A stretch of DNA of 30,771 nt from JALUUH01 sp964636675. GTDB lineage: Bacteria; Pseudomonadota; Gammaproteobacteria; S012-40. Positions 7,740 through 16,372 of this stretch are shown here, in pieces. Made by a program: the position numbers and the translations under genes. Under the pieces are notes generated by a model. That model was not told where the DNA came from, did no database searches, and was given only the letters and a program-made list of their open reading frames with translations. The stretch is from contig CAZWUO010000021.1 of assembly GCA_964636675.1 (NCBI GenBank), positions 1 to 30,771 of the forward strand. The letters are read 5' to 3'. Position 1 is the first letter of the stretch. Each line of letters begins with the position of its first letter.

Positions 7740-8664
7740 TCAACGAGTGAGCTACAAACTGCTCACCCATAACTTCCCTTTGCACACTTAAGATATCTGC
7801 ATCCGACATTTTTGCCGCTATTCGTTGCAATGAAGCATAAGCATCTCCACTTCCACCCTGTGCGGCAAGACTATACCAACGATAAGCTTGTTGCATATCC
7901 TTAACGACAGTTTCGCCCTCTTCGTATAAATTTCCCAAATAGAATTGTGCACGTATAAAACCTTGTTTAGCTGCCCGCGTATACCAATGAAGCACCTGAG
8001 AAAAATCTCGTTTTGCCCCTTTTCCATAATAATACATTAATGCCAGATTATATTGCGCCTCAACGAAGCCACCTTCTGCAGCTTGTCGATAAAATTCAAC
8101 TGATTTCGTAAAATTCTGCTGCAATCCCATACCATTACGATACATGTTAGCAAGATTAAATTGTGCAACGGCGTGTCCTTGTAACGCAGCACGCTGAAAC
8201 AATACGATAGCTTGACTATAATCTTTTTTAACACCGCGCCCACTGACATACATTTGCCCCAAATCTATTTGCGCGGGACCAAAACCCTGTGCAGCAGATT
8301 TTTGATACCAATAAATCGCTTGAGTATCACTTTTAGATACCCCATCATTTCCATCACGATACTTTTTAGCAACCATATATTGAGCGCGTGAATCACCACT
8401 CCGGGCAGAAGCTATTAATGGATCATCGAAAATCGCTTTTTCTATATTAAACCCTGACCCAGTTCCAGCAATGGTCGATGAAGAAAAACAGAGAACACCA
8501 GTCATCAACACAGCACCCAACAAGCCATTGGATATGGATACCGGTTTGCCCATTAAAAATGATGTTAACCATAAATAACTCAATCTCAATTTTAACACTG
8601 CCCAACTCAAAGTAAGCGCAGAGTTTTGCGATCTAAGGGCTCTTTCTAGATTTGTTACTAACAT
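7717..8664 (-). CDS. Sel1-like (SLR/TPR) repeat protein
   Basis: A 315-aa protein. The N-terminal 60-70 residues are atypical and end in a hydrophobic segment (LLGAVLMTGVLCFSSSTIAG), which suggests a signal anchor or an uncleaved leader. From about residue 85 there are five to six Sel1-like repeats of about 36 residues, each with the pattern AQ..L...Y..G.GV..D...A..WY..AA.QG. Such proteins act as scaffolds for protein-protein contacts, often in the periplasm. ATG 8664 is chosen because GAGAAGG lies nine bases upstream; the longer frame starts at TTG (8682). The last residues come from the inverted repeat at 7691-7739, so the C-terminus may have been changed by that element. Confidence 0.85.
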   Translation of the reverse strand: MLVTNLERALRSQNSALTLSWAVLKLRLSYLWLTSFLMGKPVSISNGLLGAVLMTGVLCFSSSTIAGTGSGFNIEKAIFDDPLIASARSGDSRAQYMVAKKYRDGNDGVSKSDTQAIYWYQKSAAQGFGPAQIDLGQMYVSGRGVKKDYSQAIVLFQRAALQGHAVAQFNLANMYRNGMGLQQNFTKSVEFYRQAAEGGFVEAQYNLALMYYYGKGAKRDFSQVLHWYTRAAKQGFIRAQFYLGNLYEEGETVVKDMQQAYRWYSLAAQGGSGDAYASLQRIAAKMSDADILSVQREVMGEQFVAHSLTRESLIK

Positions 8665-9188
8665 AAACGTAAACCTTCTCAATCAATTCATAGTGCTTAA
8701 GTGCTTGATAGAATCAAGTGGCTAAAATCATGCTGTTGCTATAACATACTATTGCGATAAGATGAAATTAACAATGTGAGTGGCATCGGTTTACCAACTG
8801 AAATCCAAAATCGATCTTGCGCAACAACTGCTTGTAGTAAACGATACCCGAGGCATGTGAGATTTAGGCTTTTTGCGTGCAAAATATTCATTTCAACGCT
8901 GTCACCGAATGAAAAGGGAGTGTCATAAAATCTGAATTTCAAATATCCCGCGTATATATATGCACGATAAACGGCTCTGATCAGTTTGCATACCTAAAGC
9001 GTATACTGCTTAGGTTTATCCTATCTTAACGCCGTTTGCGCCACGCGCTTAATATTAAGTCATCACACCTTCCCAATACAAGCCTTTGTTTTAAAACTAT
9101 ATTAATCGTTCTAAGATCGATAAGGAAGCGCCGTTATTTTTGTAGTTAAGAGATCCATAAAAAGTAAAATATTTTTCCAATCTTTTTT
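8665..9188. other. Intergenic region without a gene
   Basis: This 524-base stretch divides the divergent Sel1-repeat and UMF1 genes. It contains the dyad CTTGAT-AGA-ATCAAG (8704-8718) and the near-palindrome ACCTAAAGCGTATACTGC followed by TTAGGT (8992-9015), either of which could be an operator. No convincing reading frame or RNA gene was seen. Confidence 0.5.
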
Positions 9189-10469
9189 ATGAAGATACCT
9201 AAAAAAGAAATTTTTGGCTGGGCAATGTATGACTTTGCCAACTCTGGTTTCACAACAGTCGTATTAACCGCTGTTTTTGCATCTTATTTTGTTGCTGTGG
9301 TCGCCGGAGATCTACCCAGTGGAGAAGCCACCTTTTATTGGACTCTAATCATTGGGGTCGCAAATGGAATCGTCTTATTAACCGCCCCTCTCATTGGCGC
9401 CATTGCGGATTACAGCGGTGCAAAAAAAAGATTTCTCGTTATCACGACGATAGGATGTGTAAGCTTCACCGCGTTATTATCTTTGATTGGTCCTTCTGAC
9501 ATTATCCTCGCTGCCATACTTCTTATCATTGCCTGCATCATGTTTTATAGCGGAGAAAATATCATCGCCGCTTTTTTACCTGAGATAAGTTCATCCGAAA
9601 ACATGGGGAGAATATCTGCGTTTGGCTGGTCACTGGGTTATGTGGGAGGCCTTATTATTTTAGGCATCAGCCTGATATACGTTGATTTTGCGCAACAACG
9701 CGGCGAACAAGCCGCTGAATTCGTCCCTGTCACCATGATTATCGTGGCGATAGGATTTGCACTGGCTAGTTTACCCACCTTCCTTTGGTTAAAAGAGCGG
9801 GCTGTCAGACAAGCTCTTCCGACGGGACGCCATTTTTTCAGTATCGGTTTTGTCCGGCTCAAAGATACAATCCAACACGCACATAAATATACGGACTTAT
9901 TCCGTTTTTTAGTCTGCCTATGTGTATTTTACTGCGGAATTAATACCGTTATTATTCTCGCTTCGATTTATGCACAAGAAGCAATGGGATTTGAAACAAA
10001 AGATACCATTATGCTTATATTGGTCGTCAACGTCACCGCAGCAATTGGTGCCGCCACTTTCGGTTACCTACAAGATAAAATTGGGGCGCTGTACACCATC
10101 AAGCTCACACTTTTGATTTGGATTTGCGCCATGCTTATTGCATTCTATGCCGAAGAAAGAACCACCTTCTGGATAGCTGCAAATCTTATTGGCCTCGCAT
10201 TAGGCTCCAGCCAAAGTGCAAGTAGAGCCTTAATTGGCTTGTTTTCTCCTGTCTCGAAAAGCGCAGAATTTTTTGGATTATGGGGATTAGCAACCAAGGC
10301 ATCGGCAATCATTGGCCCATTAAGCTATGGCATAATCGCTTATTTGACTGACGGTAATCATCGGCAAGCTTTACTTTCTACTTGTATTTTCTTCATTCTA
10401 GGCTTTATATTATTATTCTCAGTTAACCAAGCCCGCGGGCAAAAGGCCGCAAACGAAAACTTAGTCTAA
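9189..10469 (+). CDS. UMF1/Atg22-type MFS transporter
   Basis: A 426-aa integral membrane protein with about 12 hydrophobic segments. The N-terminal family signature is FGWAMYDFANSGFTTVVLTA, and the loop after the second or third helix reads IADYSGAKKRF, an MFS A-motif-like turn. The late segment LALGSSQSASRALIGLFSP is also typical of the family. Relatives include the yeast vacuolar amino-acid effluxer Atg22 and many uncharacterised bacterial transporters. The substrate is unknown. There is no clear Shine-Dalgarno sequence before the ATG, which lies in T-rich DNA, but the N-terminus aligns with family members as I recall them. The mobA gene follows after 69 bases and may be cotranscribed. Confidence 0.9.
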   Translation: MKIPKKEIFGWAMYDFANSGFTTVVLTAVFASYFVAVVAGDLPSGEATFYWTLIIGVANGIVLLTAPLIGAIADYSGAKKRFLVITTIGCVSFTALLSLIGPSDIILAAILLIIACIMFYSGENIIAAFLPEISSSENMGRISAFGWSLGYVGGLIILGISLIYVDFAQQRGEQAAEFVPVTMIIVAIGFALASLPTFLWLKERAVRQALPTGRHFFSIGFVRLKDTIQHAHKYTDLFRFLVCLCVFYCGINTVIILASIYAQEAMGFETKDTIMLILVVNVTAAIGAATFGYLQDKIGALYTIKLTLLIWICAMLIAFYAEERTTFWIAANLIGLALGSSQSASRALIGLFSPVSKSAEFFGLWGLATKASAIIGPLSYGIIAYLTDGNHRQALLSTCIFFILGFILLFSVNQARGQKAANENLV

Positions 10470-10504
10470 TTTGTGATGAGCAATCTCAATCGTTACGGGT
10501 ATCT

Positions 10505-10510
10505 TATAAT
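10505..10510 (+). promoter_or_regulatory. Possible -10 element for mobA-mobB-moeA
   Basis: A perfect TATAAT lies 28 bases before the mobA ATG. No good -35 is present at 16-18 bases upstream, so this could be chance in AT-rich DNA. Confidence 0.25.
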
Positions 10511-10538
10511 CATCTACAGACTTACTTAACTATTTACT

Positions 10539-11108
10539 ATGAATAATGACGTTACTGCTATTCTTCTCGCTGGCGGCAGAGGACAACGACTTGGAGGAAA
10601 GGACAAGGGACTGGAAGCATTCAAGTCAAAGCCCCTGATTGAATATGCGATTGACATAGCTTCAGTACAAGCTGCCCATACCATTATTAGCGCTAATCGT
10701 AACCACGAACTTTATAAATTCTATAACTACCCCGTATATGCCGATAAAAACAAACCCTTTGACGGCCCCTTAAATGGAATTTATACCTGCCTACAATATG
10801 TTCGTACACCTTTCACATTTATTCTTGCATGCGACACCCCGCATTGCCCGCAAAACATCGTCGAATTATTAATGAACCGCTTAATAGACAGTAATGCTGA
10901 TAGCTGCATGATTCATGATGGTAAGCGTAAGCAGCCTTTGGTATCCATAATAAAAACTGAGCTAATAGCTAACCTTAAAAACTACCTGAGCAAAGGACAT
11001 AGGAAAACATTAACTTGGTTTTTAGGCACAAATCACTCTTTTTGCCTTTATGAAAACCCAAAAAATGCTTTTGATAACATCAATACAATAGATCAACTGG
11101 AACGCTGA
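10539..11108 (+). CDS. mobA: Molybdenum cofactor guanylyltransferase MobA
   Basis: A 189-aa cytoplasmic nucleotidyltransferase that joins GMP from GTP to Mo-molybdopterin, giving the MGD cofactor of the DMSO-reductase family. The GTP-binding signature LLAGGRGQRLGGKDKGL (about residues 9-26) and the metal-site region ILACDTPHCP (about 93-102) are intact, and the length is normal. No Shine-Dalgarno sequence is obvious at the ATG. It is followed one base later by mobB and then moeA, a compact cofactor operon. No molybdoenzyme is visible in the window. Confidence 0.93.
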   Translation: MNNDVTAILLAGGRGQRLGGKDKGLEAFKSKPLIEYAIDIASVQAAHTIISANRNHELYKFYNYPVYADKNKPFDGPLNGIYTCLQYVRTPFTFILACDTPHCPQNIVELLMNRLIDSNADSCMIHDGKRKQPLVSIIKTELIANLKNYLSKGHRKTLTWFLGTNHSFCLYENPKNAFDNINTIDQLER

Positions 11109-11109
11109 A

Positions 11110-11661
11110 ATGCAAAATCATATAACCATACCTATCCTTGGTATAGTTGCTTATAGTGGCACTGGAAAAACGACCTTGTTAGAGAAAGTGATTCCCATTC
11201 TCAAACAAAATGGTTTGCGTATCGGTCTAATTAAACATGCTCACCATCGATTTGATATCGATCATCCCGGCAAAGACAGCTATCGTTTAAGAAAAGCGGG
11301 GTGCCAACAAACATTGGTAGCCTCAAAAGCGAGATGGGCCCTCATTACAGAAAGCATTAATCAACAAGAACCCAAGCTTGAAGACCTAGTCACTAAGTTC
11401 AATCAACAACAACTCGATTTAATTCTCGTAGAAGGCTTTAAACATGAGACGATGACTAAAATTGCGCTTTGCAGAAATTTAGAGATCAGCAAAACAGAAT
11501 ATGAACTAGACCCTAATGTCATCGCAATTGCGAGTGATAACTGGCTCAACCAACATTCGAATAAAGACAAGTTAGATTTGAATAAACCGTCCAGCATTGC
11601 AGAATATATTCTTAGGCTCGTATCCAAACAACTTAACAAGGAATGCAGTAAACATGTCTAA
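11110..11661 (+). CDS. mobB: Molybdopterin-guanine dinucleotide adaptor MobB
   Basis: A 183-aa GTP-binding protein that assists MobA. The Walker A loop is YSGTGKTTLLEK (about residues 15-26). The family blocks LIKHAHHRFDIDHPGKDSYR and DLILVEGFKHE are present. The ATG comes one base after the mobA stop, and the 3' end overlaps the moeA start by eight bases, so translation is probably coupled. The length fits the family. Confidence 0.93.
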   Translation: MQNHITIPILGIVAYSGTGKTTLLEKVIPILKQNGLRIGLIKHAHHRFDIDHPGKDSYRLRKAGCQQTLVASKARWALITESINQQEPKLEDLVTKFNQQQLDLILVEGFKHETMTKIALCRNLEISKTEYELDPNVIAIASDNWLNQHSNKDKLDLNKPSSIAEYILRLVSKQLNKECSKHV

Positions 11662-12907
11662 ACCTGAATTAAACTGCCAAGATGACTACGACCCAAACTC
11701 CTTGCGCGTAGAAATCGCCTCCAAATACATTAAAGACAACGTTACAACCGTCGGGGGTTACGAAAACATATCAATTCGCGATGCCCTAGGACGAACCCTG
11801 AGAAATAACCTTATCTCACCTATTAACGTGCCTACACAAACAAATTCCGCAATGGATGGTTACGCTATTCGGTTCACAGACTTAGCAATTGTAGATTCTA
11901 AAGCATTCAATTTAGTGGGAACCGTACTCGCTGGCCACCCCTTTAACCAAGCCATTCAAGCAGGCCAAACCGTCCGTATCATGACCGGTGCCCCCATGCC
12001 CGAAGGAAGTGATACGGTAATAATGCAGGAACATGCATCACAAGTAGAGAAACAGATTTTTTTTCAAGGCAAACAAAGCCCAATGCAACATGTGCGACAA
12101 GCTGGAGAAGATCTGCAGCAAGGAAGCACCGCTGTATGCAAAGGAAAACAACTATCTCCAGCCGATATCGGATTACTCGCTTCGCTAGGCATGTCTGAAG
12201 TCGAAGTATTGAAAAAAGTGACCGTTGCATTTTTTTCAACAGGAGATGAATTGATGTCGCTAGGAGATACCTTAGAAGACGGGCAAATATATGATAGTAA
12301 CCGCTATACACTTTATTGCATGCTCAAGCGTTTAGGTGTCAATATGATTGATATGGGAATAGTTTCCGATAATAAAAAAGCCTTAAGTGATGCATTAAAA
12401 ACTGCAAGTGAAACAGCTGATGCGGTCATTACAACGGGGGGAGTATCTGTTGGCGAAGCAGATTATGTTAAAGAAATATTGGAAACGATGGGTACTATCA
12501 GTTTTTGGAAAATAGCGATGAAACCCGGTCGCCCTCTCGCATTTGGCAAGATAGGTCAAACCCTGTTTTTCGGCTTACCCGGTAATCCGATATCGGCAAT
12601 GGTAGGGTTTTATCAATTCGTTAGGCCTGCCCTACTCAATATGAGTGGCGTCGAAAATACCAATATATTACGCGTGAAAGTACGTACTTCATCAGAATTA
12701 AAAAAGTCTAAAGGCAGAATGGAATTTCAAAGAGGCTACTTCTATGAGGAGAATAACGAATGGAAGGTAAAAACAACGGGGAATCAAGGCTCACATATGC
12801 TGAGTTCAGTCGCTTGTGCAAATTGTTTTATCATTCTCCCGGAGGAATCGGGAACAATTGAGCCTAATAGTATTGTAGAAATACAACCATTTGACGGATT
12901 TATGTAA
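11654..12907 (+). CDS. moeA: Molybdopterin molybdenumtransferase MoeA
   Basis: A 417-aa enzyme that inserts molybdate into adenylylated molybdopterin. Recognisable blocks are TNSAMDGYAIR (near residue 70), RIMTGAPMPEGSDTVIMQE, TTGGVSVGEADYVKE, KPGRPLAFG and GLPGNPISAMVGF, followed by a C-terminal MoeA domain IV. The start is ATG 11654, inside the mobB 3' end, with AAGGAA about ten bases upstream. The frame runs further back to 11597 but only through mobB coding sequence. It is the last gene of the mobA-mobB-moeA unit and is closed by a strong terminator. Confidence 0.94.
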   Translation: MSKPELNCQDDYDPNSLRVEIASKYIKDNVTTVGGYENISIRDALGRTLRNNLISPINVPTQTNSAMDGYAIRFTDLAIVDSKAFNLVGTVLAGHPFNQAIQAGQTVRIMTGAPMPEGSDTVIMQEHASQVEKQIFFQGKQSPMQHVRQAGEDLQQGSTAVCKGKQLSPADIGLLASLGMSEVEVLKKVTVAFFSTGDELMSLGDTLEDGQIYDSNRYTLYCMLKRLGVNMIDMGIVSDNKKALSDALKTASETADAVITTGGVSVGEADYVKEILETMGTISFWKIAMKPGRPLAFGKIGQTLFFGLPGNPISAMVGFYQFVRPALLNMSGVENTNILRVKVRTSSELKKSKGRMEFQRGYFYEENNEWKVKTTGNQGSHMLSSVACANCFIILPEESGTIEPNSIVEIQPFDGFM

Positions 12908-12945
12908 AAATTATTGGTTTTCTACTAAAAACTAATCGTATTGAT

Positions 12946-12976
12946 AAAAAAATGGCCCCTCTGGGGCCATTTTTTA
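12946..12976. terminator. Bidirectional intrinsic terminator
   Basis: TGGCCCC-TCT-GGGGCCA (12953-12969) has A-runs on the left and T-runs on the right. It ends both moeA (+) and the convergent histone-like gene (-). Confidence 0.93.
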
Positions 12977-12995
12977 GTTGGAAACAAGAAATTAT

Positions 12996-13472
12996 TTAAC
13001 TAGCTGCTTTTTTTGCAACCGCTTTTCTTGATCTAGCGGCTGCTTTGCGTTTTCTTGCAGCTGCTGACTTACGTTTTGCGACACCTTTAGTTTTAGCCGC
13101 TTCTTTTTTGCTCCAAGCACTCTCCCATTTAGCTTCAAAAGCAGCCAAAGCTTTCGCTTTCAATGATTTTTTATCCGCAATTGCTTTTTTTGCTGCTGCT
13201 GCGGCTTTTTTCTTTGCAGCGATAGCTTTTTTTGCTGTTGTTATGGCTTTTTTCTTAGACAATGCAGCTTTCTTCTTAATGGCTGCGGCCTTTTTCTTTG
13301 CAGCTACGACTTTTTTCTTAGCTAAAGCTGCAGCCTTTTTCTTAGAGGCTGCGGCTTTTTTTGCAGCTGCTACTGCTTTTTTCTTAGCAGCTACGACTTT
13401 TTTAGAACCTACTGCTTTCTTACTAACTACCTTTTTACTTGTAACTTTCTTGCTCACTCTTTTCTTTGACAT
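12996..13472 (-). CDS. Histone H1/AlgP-like Lys-Ala-rich DNA-binding protein
   Basis: A 158-aa, extremely basic protein built of degenerate Lys-Lys-Lys-Ala-Ala-type repeats (about residues 1-100). A short non-repetitive module follows (LKAKALAAFEAKWESAWSKK, about 104-123), then an Arg/Lys/Ala tail. This composition is typical of histone H1-like nucleoid proteins such as AlgP and chlamydial Hc2, which bind DNA without sequence preference. The ATG has AAAGGAG seven or so bases upstream. The repeats make the length prone to change by slippage, and they keep the opposite strand open as a spurious frame. It is separated from moeA by a bidirectional terminator. Confidence 0.88.
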   Translation of the reverse strand: MSKKRVSKKVTSKKVVSKKAVGSKKVVAAKKKAVAAAKKAAASKKKAAALAKKKVVAAKKKAAAIKKKAALSKKKAITTAKKAIAAKKKAAAAAKKAIADKKSLKAKALAAFEAKWESAWSKKEAAKTKGVAKRKSAAARKRKAAARSRKAVAKKAAS

Positions 13473-13863
13473 CTTTTATTACTCCTTTAAGGGTCCCCAA
13501 CGGATGCATATAATCACAAAAAAAAGTTTTTAATGCAAACTTCTTGTTGTAATTTACGTCATGATCGATAAATAGTTTAGACTTTTTTTCAAATTTTTCA
13601 TTTATTTTTTTAATTATTTGCATTTTTTTTTATATTTTTACTATAAATTGCAAATTCACATTAGAATTTACAAATTATTTTTTAATTTTTGTGTTTAATA
13701 ACTGCTTATGATTTTACAATTCGCCAGTATAATATTTATATTCATGTAAAAACGCATATCTTTAGCAAACAAAAAAAGAATCTCTGATATCTTTCATCAA
13801 TACACAGTAGAAAACAAAAATTTTGCAAGAATATCTCTCTATTTTCTCTTGATAGCACAAATA
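13473..13863. other. Very AT-rich intergenic region
   Basis: This 391-base stretch has many A- and T-tracts (especially 13560-13700). It lies between the downstream end of the protease pair and the histone-like gene, whose promoter it should contain. No gene or clear terminator was seen. Such DNA is likely to be bent and a good target for nucleoid proteins, possibly including the neighbouring gene product (inference). Confidence 0.5.
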
Positions 13864-16356
13864 TTAGAAAGGATTTCGACGAATACAGCCGTAAAAAACT
13901 AAAATCAACATTAGAAAGAGCAGTCGGGGATCAAATTCATCATGAACACCTCCAAAGCTAAAGCCAAAACTTCCTGAGCTTGAGGATTCTTTCATTTTAA
14001 CGATAATTTTTAGCTCGCCACGCAGAGATTTGGAAGAATCACTTGGATCATTTGCACTGAAAATGACAAAATACTCTCCAACAGGCCCTGCATTTTCCCA
14101 TTCCAATCGACCAGTATCACTAATTTCTACGCCTGAAGGGGTAAATTCCAAAGTTAAATCTTCAAATTCGATATTTCTGCCGCTTGCACTTGCTCTTATG
14201 TTATTAATTAAAACAAACCCACCTTCTGGAATTTCAAACTGCCGAGGAAAAATTTGAAGCCCATTAGTCCGATCATTTAGACCTCTAACAACTACATTTA
14301 CGCTGTCCTTTCCAAGCTTACAGCCATCATCGCTCGCATTTAGAGAAATAGTATACCGCCCTGACTGCGGAGCAACAAAACGCGCTGTTGTACTACTGAC
14401 ATCTGTTAGGGATAGTGACTCAACTCCCTCTACTGACCACCAACTATTTTCGATCATCCCATCACTATCAAACACACTCCCTTCCAGAATGACAATATCA
14501 CCGGGATCGACAAGCATATCGTTATTCAGCGTCACTACAGGGGTTCGATTATCGTCACTCGCCGTAAAATAACAACTACGGATCTTTACTGACTTGTCTT
14601 TTGCGTAATTATCGTTAGGAGACACATCGGGCGTGTTAAATACCAATGCATGGACTGTTGTTGCACTACCATTTGCAACTGGAATTATAATCCTTTCAAC
14701 ACCAGAGTCATCATCGCTTAATAATGAATCGTCGCGCACATAGGCTCCGCCTAAATAGCTTCCAAAATGCAATACTGGACGCTGGTCCTTCTTTGCAAGC
14801 AAGCCTATATCACGTGAATCACCCAGCTCATATATTACTTCTACAATTGCACTTGTCGCTTCGGCAGGAACCGTCACGTGGAAGTACTCCCACTCATCAT
14901 ATTCATCTTTCTGTAATACAAATGTACTAAATTTACCCGATATACTCAGCGGACCTGACTGCATCGCAAGTTTTCGAGTATAAGTCTCGCCATCAACTTT
15001 AATCTGCAGGCTGAGATCAACGTTTATCGATGTATTCAAATCCCCCAGCTGTGCGGGAAAAGAGCGCTCGACCAATCCGTTGATACCCATTGAACCAAAG
15101 TCCGCAGCGTTGTTGTTAAAACTAAGTAAACTATTACTACTCACAATGTTTGCGGTCACTGAGCCTGCTGCCCGCCAAACATTTTCAAGTGTTACCTTAA
15201 GATTTCCTGACTCGAAAGGATCAAACTCACCGTTTCCATCCACACCGTCATCCCAGCTCACACTGCGTACAACCAATACAGGCTTAGGTACGTCCAAAAT
15301 GTCCAGCGCAGCCCGAGCATTGACCACGCCATCGGTAACTAATTTACCAGTAGTGTTGCGTAATGCACTCACCGAAGCCAGTAGCGCACCTTTCAGGTCA
15401 CTTACTTTGAGAGTCTGCCCATTAGACAAACCCTTGGCTTTTAATAAAGCGGCCACCCCAGAGACAATAGGGGCAGAAAAAGAAGTGCCACTCACTGTGT
15501 CAACGCCATTGGTATCGGTATAGACTCCCAGCTCAAATTTTGTTGTTAAAATATCTTTCCCTGGCGCGGCGATATCAACAGAGGTCGGCCCATATTGACT
15601 CCAATGCACTAGATTACGACTCGCATCACTGGCCCCAATCGATATAATATTGGGTACATCGAGTTCGGCTGGATACATGGGAGCATCATCGTTATTACCA
15701 TGAAAATTTCCAGCTGAAATAACCAATAGGGTATCGGATGCCCCTACCAGGTCGATAATCTGTTGTCTATGCGGTGAATTTAACGGTCCTCCATAACTCA
15801 TATTGATGATATCGGCTCCATTCTCTATCGCATATTTAATCGCCTCATATTCGAATGCTGAGTTATAAGTGCATCCTATTTTCAACGGCATTATGCTGAC
15901 TTCCCAACTGACCCCCGAAATACCTTTGCCGTTATTTCCAATCGCCCCAATCATTCCCGCCACTGAAGTACCATGATTATCACTCGCACACGGTTCCCTT
16001 CCCGAGTTTGGGTTTGGACTGGGATCATTATCTCCTTCCACAAAATCAAACCCCTGAATTATATTCGCCGCTAGATCAGGGTGGTTTATATCAATCGCAT
16101 CATCAATAATGGCTACCACCACTTGCCTATCTCCAGTCGTAATATCCCAAGCTGACTCAAGGTTTATACTGTTAAATATACTGCGCTGATCTGCATATCT
16201 TGCGTCAGATGGCTGTTTCATAGAAAGCATCTGAGGTGACTCAAATAACTTGCTTGACTGGCTTGACTGGCTTGAAGCTGGCTTATCCTCGATCAACAAG
16301 AACAACACAGCGAAACTAATAAAACCTGATAATATGATGAATCTATTTCTATACAT
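13864..16356 (-). CDS. Secreted subtilisin-like (S8) protease without I9 propeptide
   Basis: An 830-aa protein. It has an N-terminal hydrophobic leader (residues 8-22), a short Ser/Gln linker and then the peptidase S8 domain almost at once. Catalytic residues are D85 (AIIDDAID), H128 (NHGTSVAG) and S292 (SGTSFSAP), with oxyanion N217 (SAGN). Behind it come a beta-sandwich resembling pre-peptidase or P-domains (about 370-620), a PKD-like domain (about 630-710) and an Ig/cadherin-like domain (about 715-800). The end is a Ser/Gly spacer, then FDPRLLFLMLILVFYGCIRR, a membrane helix closed by Arg. ATG 16356 with TAGG upstream is chosen; the longer frame runs into the preceding gene, 16 bases away. 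It is a tandem paralogue of that gene. Confidence 0.9.
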   Translation of the reverse strand: MYRNRFIILSGFISFAVLFLLIEDKPASSQSSQSSKLFESPQMLSMKQPSDARYADQRSIFNSINLESAWDITTGDRQVVVAIIDDAIDINHPDLAANIIQGFDFVEGDNDPSPNPNSGREPCASDNHGTSVAGMIGAIGNNGKGISGVSWEVSIMPLKIGCTYNSAFEYEAIKYAIENGADIINMSYGGPLNSPHRQQIIDLVGASDTLLVISAGNFHGNNDDAPMYPAELDVPNIISIGASDASRNLVHWSQYGPTSVDIAAPGKDILTTKFELGVYTDTNGVDTVSGTSFSAPIVSGVAALLKAKGLSNGQTLKVSDLKGALLASVSALRNTTGKLVTDGVVNARAALDILDVPKPVLVVRSVSWDDGVDGNGEFDPFESGNLKVTLENVWRAAGSVTANIVSSNSLLSFNNNAADFGSMGINGLVERSFPAQLGDLNTSINVDLSLQIKVDGETYTRKLAMQSGPLSISGKFSTFVLQKDEYDEWEYFHVTVPAEATSAIVEVIYELGDSRDIGLLAKKDQRPVLHFGSYLGGAYVRDDSLLSDDDSGVERIIIPVANGSATTVHALVFNTPDVSPNDNYAKDKSVKIRSCYFTASDDNRTPVVTLNNDMLVDPGDIVILEGSVFDSDGMIENSWWSVEGVESLSLTDVSSTTARFVAPQSGRYTISLNASDDGCKLGKDSVNVVVRGLNDRTNGLQIFPRQFEIPEGGFVLINNIRASASGRNIEFEDLTLEFTPSGVEISDTGRLEWENAGPVGEYFVIFSANDPSDSSKSLRGELKIIVKMKESSSSGSFGFSFGGVHDEFDPRLLFLMLILVFYGCIRRNPF

Positions 16357-16372
16357 GATTAGCCTACGATCT

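Noticed and set aside
13045..13533. A 162-aa Phe/Ala-rich frame opposite the histone-like gene
   Set aside because: Lys/Ala codons read backwards give Phe/Ala/Leu codons. The frame is a product of repeat composition, while the minus-strand gene has a good Shine-Dalgarno sequence.
14030..15523. Several short plus-strand frames opposite the 13864-16356 protease
   Set aside because: They have no Shine-Dalgarno sequence or domain, and lie wholly within a well-supported protease gene.
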